The position numbers and the translations under genes are program-made. Of a stretch of 64,000 nt of DNA, positions 55,070 through 64,000 are shown piece after piece (within the stretch, counting starts at the first letter, position 1; every line of letters starts with the position of its first letter). A model generated the notes under the pieces. That model had not been told where the DNA came from and searched no databases. It saw only the letters and a program-made list of their open reading frames with translations. Source of the stretch: Heracleum sosnowskyi (lineage: Eukaryota; Streptophyta; Magnoliopsida; Apiales; Apiaceae); assembly GCA_030848705.1 (NCBI GenBank), contig CM061236.1:137321970-137385969 (forward strand). Reading direction: 5' to 3'.

Positions 55070-56995
55070 ATTGGTTAATCGTGTTATATTCGTAGGATTT
55101 AAATTCTAATATAAATAAAATAATTTTTGAATTTTGTTTGGTTCACCGTGTTGTATGCATAGTTAAACCACCCTTAGTTAATAAATTTTTATGAAAAAAG
55201 TTTTAATGAATTTAAATTCTAAATAAAAACAAAATAGTTTTTTTAATGTTGATTGGTTAATAATTGCGTTGTATAGATAATCTAACCACACTTAATTAAT
55301 AAAATTAAATGAGGAAAGTTTTGATGGATTTAAATTCTAATTAAAAATAAAATAATTGTATAATTTTGATTGGGTCATTGTGTTGTAGGGATAGTCTAAC
55401 CATCCTTGGTTAAAAAACTTTTATGAGAAAAGTTTTAATGGATTTAAATTCTAATTAAAAACAAAATAATTTTTTAATGTTGATATGGAATTAAACTCTA
55501 ATTTATAATAAAATAAATTATGAATTTTGATTAGTTAATCATGTTATATGGATAGCGTTGTATCGATAGTCTAACCATCATTAATCAATAAAATTAAATG
55601 AGGAAAGTTTTGATGGATTTAAATATAATTTAAAATAAAATAATTTTTGAGTTTTTATTGGTTAATCGCGTTGTATGGCCCTTGATTAGTAAAAGTATAT
55701 GAGGAAAATTTTAAGGCTCTTGTGATTGGTCTACAATTTATAATAAAATAAATTATGAATTTTGATTGGTTAATCGTGTTATATGGATTGTTTGAGTTTT
55801 GATTGATTAATCGCGTTGTATGGATAGTATAACCAGTACCCTTGGTTAATAAAAGTATATGAGGAAATTTTAAGGCTCTTGTGATTGGTCTAGAATTTAG
55901 GATTGATATCTGATTGGTTCTAAAATAATTCATAGTTTTCTTATTGGTTAACTGATATGCGGTAGACTCATGTATTATAATAAAGGAAGGATAAGATTTA
56001 AATTATAATATAAATAATTTTTTTTTTTTAATTTTGATTGGTTCATCATGTTGTCATGCATAGTTAAACCAACCTTAGTTAATAAAATTTTATGAGAAAT
56101 TTTTTAATGAATTTAAATTCTAACTAAAAACAAATTAGTTTTTTTTAAAAATTTTGATTGATGAATTATTGTGTTGTATGGATATTCTAACCACCATTAA
56201 TTAATAAAAATTAAATGAGAAAAGTTTTGATGGATTTAAATTCTAATTAAAAATAAAATAATTGTTTAATTTTGTTTGGTTCATCGTGTTGTAGGGATAT
56301 TCTAACCACCCTTGGTTAAAACACTTTTTTGAGTAAAGTTTTAATGAATCTAAATTCTAATTAAAAACAAAATAATTTTTTAATGTTGATATGGATTTAA
56401 ACTCTAATTTATAATAAAATAAATTATGAATTTTGATTGGTTAATCGTGTTATATGGATAACGTTGTATAGAAAGTCTAACCACCTTTAATTAATAAAAT
56501 TAAATGAGGACAGTTTTGATAGATTTAAGTTATAACTAAAAAAAATTTGAGTTTTGATTGGTTAATCGCGTTGTATGGATAGTTTAACCACCCTTATAAA
56601 AGTATACGACGAAAGTTTTAAGACTCTTGTGATTTGTCTAAAATTTATATTAAAATAAATTATAAATTTTGATTGGTTAATCGTGTTATATGGATAGCAT
56701 TGTATGGATAGTCTAACCACCCTTAATTAATAAAATTAAATGAGGAAAGTTTTGATGGATTTAAATTCTAATTAAAAATAAAATAATTTTTGAGTTTTGA
56801 TTAGTTAATCGCGTTGTATGCATATTCTAACCACCCTAGGTTAATAAAAGTATATGAGGAAAGTTTTAAGGCTCTTGTGATTTTGGTCTAAAATTTAGGA
56901 TTGATATCTGATTGGTTCTAGAATAATTCATAGTTTTCTGGTTGGTTAACTAATATGTGGTAGACTCGAGTATCATAATAAATGATTTATTGTTA
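55070..56995. repeat. AT-rich dispersed repeat field, copy 2
   Basis: About 15 degenerate units of roughly 120 bp with the phrases GATTGGTTAATCGTGTT, TATGGATAGTCTAACCACC, TTAATTAATAAAATTAAATG and GATGGATTTAAATTC. Same family and orientation as 24780-25900. It contains two copies of the GGTAGACTC...ATTATAATAAAGG-type end (about 55950-55986 and 56960-56986). No coding capacity; class undetermined, Helitron-like or satellite-like. Confidence 0.75.
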
Positions 56996-57091
56996 TTGAA
57001 GTTTATCGAATTTTTGATTTGGTGACTAATTTATGGAGATTTTTTTGAATAACTAGATATATGGGTTAAATGACTAATTTATACTGTATTT

Positions 57092-57989
57092 AGTAGTAAC
57101 TTGCAAGTGAGTCATCAAGTTAAAAAAGTTTTTAGTCAACTCATGAAGTACTTAAAAATTTAAAAATTGGTTATTCCTGTTAGTTTCGTTAAAATCCCTA
57201 ACGGAAAAATGACGTGGATTCTTAGATGGCACACTCGACTTTATCTCAATTTTCAATTGGTTCATCAACTTTATCTCAATTTTCAATTAGGTCATCAACT
57301 AATTTTAATTTCAGACTAATTAAATTTAAAATTGAACATACCTATTTAATTCATATGCTTAAAAAAATACCACATTTTTCAGCCCGAAATGTTTTGATGT
57401 CGATAAATCATATCAAAATTTTAAAATTTTCGGATTTTAAATTTTTTCCCGTATGATTTTTCATTAATAAAATTTAAAACTGTACATTCCAATTCAATAT
57501 ATATACTTATAAATAGATACAAGTTAATGAATATTTAAAGATAACAAGTTTTTTTTATAATGACGATTTTCACCAAAAGTGTAAAATTTTCGAATGATTA
57601 GATTTTTTTTCAATATGATGATTTTTGTCAAAAGTGTAAATTTTCTTGAATATTATTATTTTTTGAATGTTTACAATTTAATTTAAAAAATCAAAATTTT
57701 TTCAAAAAAATATTTTAATTTCATTTTATATTTTCGAATCTATTTTTTTTCCGATCAGTGACCTAACTGAAAATTAGAACATAGTTCAGTTATAAATTAA
57801 GTCTGGAAGTTTAGGTTCTTATGTGGCAACTAATGTGGCAAAACTTAACAATTCTCCATTAAAAGTCAACAAATTTGAACGATGGCAATTTGAAGTTCAA
57901 TATTGTGACCGCAAACAAAGTATAGTTTCATGATGTGATTGAAATTTGAAAGGTTTTTTTAACTTAATAACTCACTTGAAGTTACTACT
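57092..57989. mobile_element. Inverted-repeat DNA element (about 900 bp)
   Basis: The left end AGTAGTAACTTGCAAGTGAG and the inverse of CTCACTTGAAGTTACTACT at the right form terminal inverted repeats of about 45 bp. The interior is AT-rich with phrases like GTCATCAACTTTATCTCAAT repeated twice. The 76-codon frame inside is not convincing. No clear target duplication was found. Confidence 0.6.
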
Positions 57990-58453
57990 CACATTTTGAC
58001 AAATATATGTGTGAAATTGTTCAATTATATAACAAAAGGCTAGAATGTTGAAATATTGGACGACTCAGCGAGTTGGTGGCATGGTTAATTTATCTTGATC
58101 TATAAATTACTTTGGAGTCTACTAATATTTTCTTGAATCTTCTTAGACCGATATTTTTTTCTATTGTAAGTTTTATGCGCAGTCCTTTTGTAGAATTAAG
58201 TTTGGTTGTAAAATTTGTTTAACACTTTAGTACAAGCTGTGTCAATAATGTGTATCTTTGATCTAATCTATGAAAATTGTCAATAATGTTTGGAAAGCTG
58301 ACATAAGACTTGATGTCTTGATTGAAGAACTGTGATAGGATTAAAAGAAAGTGTTCATCTTTGTGTTTTTGTTTGATGTAAGTTGTTGATCACGCTTTAA
58401 CAGTTTACAAATTTGATTACTTATTGATAGAAATATAATCAGAATATATTTCA
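57990..58453. other. AT-rich spacer, no gene seen
   Basis: Sequence between the inverted-repeat element and the LTR start. Nothing supported. Confidence 0.35.
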
Positions 58454-58995
58454 TGTTAGATATAATTGCTGACGTTTGTTCATCAGTGTTTAAGTACCAG
58501 GTACATATCAGAGTTTATCTAGAAGCCAGTCAGAGTTTGATAAAGTCTGACTGGGTGAAGAGTTTACATTGAAGCCAGTCAGAGTTTGATAAAGTCTGAC
58601 GTGGTGATAGTTGACTTAGCTGTCGGTGCAAAGATAAAGATTCTAGAAGCAATATATTCTGAAGATGGAAAGAAGCAGAATATATTGATACAGCTAAGGA
58701 AACGGAATAGAAGACTGAAGCAATCCTTAATTGATATGAATTGTATAGCTAATTTATAGGAGTATCAATTAGATAAGGATTGTGTAACTGTGTACTATAT
58801 AAACACAGATAGGTTATCCCTAGAAGGGATGCGATTATTGAAATATTATTCTTATAACCTAGTAGCTCTTTGTGATTCATTAACATCACTAAGAGAGAAA
58901 CTGTTAATATAATTACAGTTTGTTGATTTATAAAAAGTGTTCTTGATTGTTATTCTCATACATACTTGATTATATATTGTGTATTCGGCCTAACA
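58454..58995 (+). repeat. 5' LTR of the Sirevirus-like element
   Basis: TGTTAG...CTAACA. It contains a tandem copy of GCCAGTCAGAGTTTGATAAA followed by GTCTGAC (two copies about 47 bp apart, about 58525-58600) and a TATA box (ACTATATAAACAC) at about 58794. Confidence 0.9.
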
Positions 58996-59058
58996 ATTGG
59001 TATCAAAGCCAAGGCTGTTTAATATATACAGTTTTTCGATTCAAACACAGTAATAATC

Positions 59059-61383
59059 ATGTCTGAAGAAAATCAAACTACTCCCAAGGTTGAACAGGTT
59101 AAACCTAATTCTGTGAGTCGGTATGAAACAATCAGGGTTCCAATTCTCAGGCCAGTGGAGTATCCAATTTGGAAGGTGAAGATGACCATGTTTCTGGAGG
59201 CTACAGATCCAGAATATCTTGACAGAATCAATGATGGTCCTCATATACCGACTAAATTGTCTCTTGTTGTTGATGGTCAAGAACAAAAGTCTGTTCCAAA
59301 GGAAAAAAAAGATATGACTCCTGAGGACATCTCATCAATTGCAAAAGATGCAAAGGTTAGACATCTTCTCCACAGTGCTTTAGATAATGTTATGTCTAAC
59401 AGAGTAATTGGTTGTAAAACTGCAAAAGAAATCTGGGATGCTTTGGAAGTCAGGTGTCAAGGAACCACTGCTATAAAGAAGAACAGGAAAACAATACTCA
59501 CTCAGGAGTATGAACACTTTGATTCAAGAGCCAATGAAACCTTGACTGAGACATATGACAGATTCTGTAAACTGCTGAATGATTTATCTCTAGTTGATAA
59601 AGAATATGATCTTGAAGAATCAAATCTCAAATTTCTCTTATCTTTACCTGAAAGATGGGATTTGAAGACAACAACTATAAGAGATAATTACGAACTTGCT
59701 GAAACTGAACTTGATGAGATTTATGGGTTACTGAAAACTCATGAATTGGAAATAGAACAAAGAAACAGAAGATCAAGCAAGAAGTCAAAATCTGTTGCTC
59801 TCAAAGTTGAGGAGAAGCCCATCAAGAAGGAATCATCAAGGAAGAAAGCCAAGGGAAAGGCTTTAGTCATTAAATCTGAAAGTGAGTCATCAAACTCTGA
59901 TGATGACTCAAACTCTGATGAAGCTTCTGATTCTGAGGATGATGAAGAACAGATGATGCAAATGGCTGCACTGATGGTAAAAACCTTCAAGAAGATGGGA
60001 TTCAAGAACTTCAAGAAAGGAAAGAGATTCTCAAGGAAAGATTCAAACTCTGAAAGGAAAAGTTTTAGAAAGTCTGATGGAAGGGAGATCAAGTCTGGCA
60101 AGAAAGATAAATCTGAAATCCAGTGGTACAAGTGTAAGGAGATGGGTCACTATGCCCCAGAGTGCAAGAAAGGCAAATCTGAGAAAGCACTCATCTCTAA
60201 AGGCAAAGACTGGGCAGATACTTCAGACTCTGATGATGGAGTAAATTATGCTCTTATGGCAACTGTCAAAGATGAGACTGAATCATCTGGAAATAAGGTA
60301 CCCCTAACTACTTATGCTTATGATACTGACAATATATCTGAATTAAGAGTATATCTGAAAAGCGTACATGTTAGTTATAGGGATCAGACTTTAGAGAATG
60401 AGAGAATTAAATCTGAGAATCTTAGTCTTAAAGAGAGAAACAAGTTTCTTAAAGGAGAACTTGAAAATATGAAGCAGATTCAAAAAGAAAGAGATGATGT
60501 TGTTTATGTTGAACAGGAGTTGCTCAAAAGATATAAGCAACTAGAATCTGATCTAGAAAAAGAAAGAAAACTAATCAAGACTTGGACAAACTCTGGAAGA
60601 GACACTCATCAAGTGTTTCAGACAGATTCTGTAGGTTTAGGCTATTGTGAAAATGATGAACTTAGGTTTAAAGACAAAGTTAAGGTTAAACCACAACTTA
60701 AACCTGTGAAATTTGTTCAAGAAACCAATAAGTTAAAATCTGTTATAGTAAGAGAAGCTGATATGGAATCAGATGAAACCTGTGAAAAACAGGAAAATAT
60801 TATAACAGAAAATCTTATGGAATTAGAAGCTGTTAGAAAGCCAGTAAAAACTTGTGAAAAATAGGTTAATGTTGGTTTGATGACAGGAAAACAGTTCAAT
60901 CATAAGCTGAAAGAGGTAAAATCTGCCATGAAACCAAAAGGGTCCAAGAAGAATAGGAATGGAAAAATAGGCATAAATAAAAGAAATAATCATTTGCCTA
61001 CTGCTGCTGCTCCAAGGAAAACATGTTATAATTGTGGTAGTTCTAATCATCTTGCTAGATTTTGCAATAAGAACAAACATATTAATTCTTTACCTTCTAC
61101 ATCAGGAGTAAAGAATGATTATGTAAGGGTTAAACCACAGACTTTATGCACACACTGTGGGAGCACTTGGCATTCTATTTATACTTGTAAGAGTTATCAT
61201 GCTATTTATCATAACTATTATGAGCCAAAGCCCAACTTGAAGTGGGTTAGGGCAAACTCTGCAAGTGTAAAGTCTGACAATGTTAGTTTAAACTCTGTTG
61301 ATAGTGATTCCGCTGCAAAAGCTAACACTGTTAAGAAAGACAAAGGATCCAAGCAAGTCTGGGTCCTTAAAACTAACACTTAG
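59059..61383 (+). pseudogene. Sirevirus-like Gag with one internal stop
   Basis: ATG 59059 opens a 601-codon frame ending TAG at 60862-60864; the same frame then continues to TAG 61381-61383. Features in order: N-terminal gag region (UBN2-like, YPIWKVKMTMFLEA ... YDRFCKLLNDLSL), Lys/Ser/Glu-rich stretch, first knuckle in which the leading Cys is Trp (WYKCKEMGHYAPEC), coiled-coil-rich segment (about residues 440-510), then beyond the stop two further knuckles CYNCGSSNHLARFC and CTHCGSTWHSIYTC. The single TAG may be a nonsense mutation or a recoding site. Read normally, the product lacks the second half with the good zinc knuckles. Confidence 0.8.
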
Positions 61384-61396
61384 TGTTTGTTTGTGA

Positions 61397-64000
61397 TTGC
61401 AGGGTATAAAAGAGAGCACACTTATCTTGGACAGTGGATGCTCAGGACATATGACTGGAAATAAAGCCCTGCTATCAGACTTTGAGGAGAAGGCTGGCCC
61501 AAAAGTTTCCTATGGAGATGGAAACATAGGACACACTCTGGGATATGGCAATATTAATCTTGGAAGTGTCATCATCACAAATGTAGCTCTAGTCTCAGGA
61601 CTCAAGCATAATCTGCTATCTGTGAGTCAAATCTGTGACAGAGGAAACCATGTAGATTTTCATACTGAATACTGTGAAGTTATCAGTAAATCTACTGGAA
61701 AAGTTGTTCTAGTTGGAAACAGGCGCAACAATATTTATGAAGCAAGTTTGGTAACAAACTCTGAAGGAAAAACAGTGTGTCTGTCTGCAAGAATGTCAAA
61801 TGAAGAGAGTTGGAAATGGCATAAGAAGCTCTCTCATCTAAACTTGAACATCAATGAACTTATACGAAAAGATCTTGTAAGGGGACTTCCAAAGTCAATA
61901 CTAATCTTAGATGGTCTGTGTGATTCTTGTCAAAAGGCCAAGCAAAGGAAGTCATCTTTCAAGAGCAAATCTGAATCTTCAGTAGTGGAACCTTATCATC
62001 TTCTACATGTTGATCTTTTTGGACCAGTGAATGTGATGTCTATGGGCAGAAAGAAATATGCTCTAGTAATTTTTGATGAATATACTAGATATACATGGGT
62101 GTATTTCTTATCAAAGAAGGATGAAACTGCTCAAACTCTGATGGATCATGTAAACCTACTGGACAAAGGATCACAGCACAAAGTGAAAATTATAAGAAGT
62201 GATAATGGAACTGAATTCAGAAACTCAATCATGGAAGCTTTCTGCAAGGAAAGAGGAGTGAAACAAGAGTTTTCTGCACCTGGAACTCCACAGCAGAATG
62301 GTGTAGTTGAAAGAAAGAACAGAACTCTAATCGAAGCTGCCAGAACAATGCTTGATGAAGCAAAGTTACCAACCTATTTCTGGGCAGAAGCTGTTCAAAC
62401 TGCTTGTTTTACTCAGAATGCAACATTGATCAACAAGCATGGAAAGACACCATATGAGATGGTGAAGAACAAGAAGCCAAATTTGAAATATTTTCATATA
62501 TTTGGATGTAAGTGTTTTGTTCTGAAGACTCATCCTGAACAGTTGACCAAATTTGAGTTAAAAGCTGATGAAGGAATCTTTGTTGGCTATCCATTATCAA
62601 CAAAAGCATTCAGAGTTTACAATCTGAGAACTAAAGTGATCATGGAATCCATACATGTGTCATTTGATGACAAGAAAATAACTGGACTTGAAGATGAAAT
62701 TGAACATGATCAACTGCGCTTTGAAAATGAAGGTTTATTTTCTGATGATGTAAACTCTGATGAAGCAGTACCGACAAACTTTGATGAAGCGGTTCTGATA
62801 AACTCTGACGAAGCATACTCTGAACCTCTACTGGTAAATACTGGAGAAACTGAAAATTCTCAAATTGAACAAAATAGAGAACCAGTTGAGGGGGAGCATG
62901 AAGAAGCTCAACAAGACACAGAAAATGAGTCAGTTGAGGAAACTGATTCAAACTCTGACAGTTCAAACTCTGAGCCATCCAATTCAGGGGGAGCCTCAGA
63001 TGCTGCAGAAAGTCAACATATGAATCAGGAGAGCATGGATCAAGGGGGAGGATTCAATAATGATGCAAGAAACCACTTACCAAAAGCAAGAAAGTGGACA
63101 CAGGCATACACACCTGATCTCATAATTGGAGATCCTGATGCTAGTGTGAGAACTAGAAGTGCAACAAATAATGAGTGTCTGTATCATGCTTTCTTGTCTC
63201 AAACAGAACCAAAGAAGGTGGAGGAAGCTCTTCAAGATGCTAATTGGATAACAGCAATGCAAGAAGAGTTAAATGAATTTGAAAGAAATGAAGTCTGGAC
63301 ACTTGTACCTAGACCAAAGAATAGATCAATTGTAGGTACAAAGTGGGTTTTCAGAAACAAGACTGACAGTGAAGGTGTGATTACAAGAAACAAGGCTAGA
63401 CTTGTGGCTAAAGGTTATTCACAACAGGAAGGAATTGATTATGATGAAACCTTTGCTCCAGTTGCAAGATTGGAAGCCATAAGAATTTTTCTGGCCTATG
63501 CTGCACACAAGAAGTTTAAAGTCTTTCAGATGGATGTGAAAAGTGCTTTTCTCAATGGGAAGCTTGAAGAAGAAGTGTTTGTTGAACAACCACCAGGATT
63601 TGTAGATCCCAAGCATCCAGATTATGTCTACAGGCTTGACAAGGCATTATATGGACTAAAGCAAGCACCAAGAGCATGGTATGAAACTCTTGCTCAATTT
63701 CTTTTAGAAAGTGGGTTCACAAGAGGTATAATTGATAAAACCTTGTTTTATTTCAATTCTGGTGATGATTTGCTTCTAGTTCAAATTTATGTAGATGATA
63801 TTATCTTTGGATCTACTAATGACAAACTTTGTAAGAAGTTTGCAAAGCTTATGCAATCCAGGTACCAAATGAGCATGATGGGAGAGCTTAGTTATTTTCT
63901 AGGCTTACAGGTCAAGCAAACAGATGATGGTATTTTTATCAATCAAGCAAAATATACCAGAAATCTTCTCAAGAAATTTGGTATGCTTGATAGTTCATCT
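61397..64000 (+). CDS. Sirevirus-like Pol (protease, integrase, RT), partial at window end
   Basis: Translated by eye, the frame starting after TGA 61394 stays open to the last base, about 868 codons. It is +1 relative to gag. Protease DSGCSGHMTG is at about 61433. Integrase follows with a zinc module, then D in LLHVDLFGP, D in IIRSDNGTEF and E in NGVVERKN, all present. RT has KARLVAKGYSQQEG and YVDDI. An acidic/serine-rich linker (about 62690-63060) separates integrase and RT. The junction just before the protease is TTTGTGATTGCAG followed by GG, which looks like a splice acceptor. Catalytic residues are intact, unlike the other retroelements here. Confidence 0.88.
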   Translation, partial: MQGIKESTLILDSGCSGHMTGNKALLSDFEEKAGPKVSYGDGNIGHTLGYGNINLGSVIITNVALVSGLKHNLLSVSQICDRGNHVDFHTEYCEVISKSTGKVVLVGNRRNNIYEASLVTNSEGKTVCLSARMSNEESWKWHKKLSHLNLNINELIRKDLVRGLPKSILILDGLCDSCQKAKQRKSSFKSKSESSVVEPYHLLHVDLFGPVNVMSMGRKKYALVIFDEYTRYTWVYFLSKKDETAQTLMDHVNLLDKGSQHKVKIIRSDNGTEFRNSIMEAFCKERGVKQEFSAPGTPQQNGVVERKNRTLIEAARTMLDEAKLPTYFWAEAVQTACFTQNATLINKHGKTPYEMVKNKKPNLKYFHIFGCKCFVLKTHPEQLTKFELKADEGIFVGYPLSTKAFRVYNLRTKVIMESIHVSFDDKKITGLEDEIEHDQLRFENEGLFSDDVNSDEAVPTNFDEAVLINSDEAYSEPLLVNTGETENSQIEQNREPVEGEHEEAQQDTENESVEETDSNSDSSNSEPSNSGGASDAAESQHMNQESMDQGGGFNNDARNHLPKARKWTQAYTPDLIIGDPDASVRTRSATNNECLYHAFLSQTEPKKVEEALQDANWITAMQEELNEFERNEVWTLVPRPKNRSIVGTKWVFRNKTDSEGVITRNKARLVAKGYSQQEGIDYDETFAPVARLEAIRIFLAYAAHKKFKVFQMDVKSAFLNGKLEEEVFVEQPPGFVDPKHPDYVYRLDKALYGLKQAPRAWYETLAQFLLESGFTRGIIDKTLFYFNSGDDLLLVQIYVDDIIFGSTNDKLCKKFAKLMQSRYQMSMMGELSYFLGLQVKQTDDGIFINQAKYTRNLLKKFGMLDSSS

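Larger units (their letters stand above)
58454..64000 (+). mobile_element. Sirevirus-like Ty1/copia retrotransposon (3' part outside window)
   Basis: 5' LTR of 542 bp with perfect TGTTAG...CTAACA ends, a TGGTATCAAAGCC-type PBS at 58998, gag with long charged region and zinc knuckles, and open pol up to the window end. The long gag with coiled-coil-rich and lysine/serine-rich segments fits the SIRE (Maximus) lineage. The 3' LTR, any env-like ORF and the TSD are outside the window. Confidence 0.9.

Noticed and set aside
55655..55933. 92-aa minus ORF in the AT-rich repeat field
   Set aside because: Repeats of the unit phrase translated; same family is non-coding at 24780.
59739..60131. 130-aa antisense ORF in the Sirevirus-like gag
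   Set aside because: Complement of a Lys/Ser/Glu-rich gag segment; no independent evidence.

Overview
The window is nuclear DNA of a eudicot plant. The evidence is spliced GT-AG genes with AT-rich introns, plant-type gene families (NAD sorbitol/L-idonate dehydrogenase, GMC oxidoreductase of the mandelonitrile-lyase-like type, plant UreF, short plant LysM protein) and plant Tat-type gypsy, copia, Sirevirus-like, CACTA, Mutator-like and Stowaway-type elements. I cannot name the species from sequence alone.

Layout. 1-1735: decayed 3' part of a gypsy-like element with an antisense ORF. 2320-28461: a sorbitol dehydrogenase (SDH-like) cluster with three broken copies and two intact, spliced genes. 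The intact genes are at 16750-20114 (minus, 362 aa) and 26745-28461 (plus, 372 aa); both have six exons with the same phases. The leftmost broken copy is split by a young 6-kb LTR element without coding capacity (2397-8442, TSD AATCC), whose LTRs carry arrays of a 29-bp CG-rich unit. It is also split by a 3.4-kb CACTA element (9564-12997, TSD GAA). A second broken copy carries a Mutator-like MITE (14170-14902, 9-bp TSD). 20115-26744 is AT-rich intergenic DNA with repeats. 31198-38325: a decayed unit of unknown function ending in a poly(A) tract, split by a copia element (31825-36991, TSD AAGCC). 38645-40193: two MITEs flanking a small LysM gene. 41150-43677: an intact five-exon GMC-type flavoprotein gene with a GC-AG intron. 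45208-45948: single-exon UreF on the minus strand. 47511-55069: a decayed Tat-lineage gypsy element with a truncated 5' LTR and an in-frame duplication of the RT catalytic region. 55070-56990: an AT-rich repeat field also seen at 24780-25900. 57092-57989: an inverted-repeat element. 58454-64000: 5' LTR, gag and open pol of a Sirevirus-like copia element running off the window.

Five host genes look functional: two SDH-like genes (NAD-linked polyol oxidation in the cytosol), a secreted FAD oxidoreductase/lyase-like protein, a small LysM protein and the urease maturation factor UreF. They do not form an obvious pathway. The main story is local duplication of SDH followed by decay under repeated transposon insertion. 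Most of the unusual signal lies in the transposons: palindrome-rich LTR arrays, hairpin arrays in the CACTA element, a duplicated RT palm, and a poly-G tract at a polypurine-tract position. All splice structures were assembled by eye from reading-frame continuity and splice signals.
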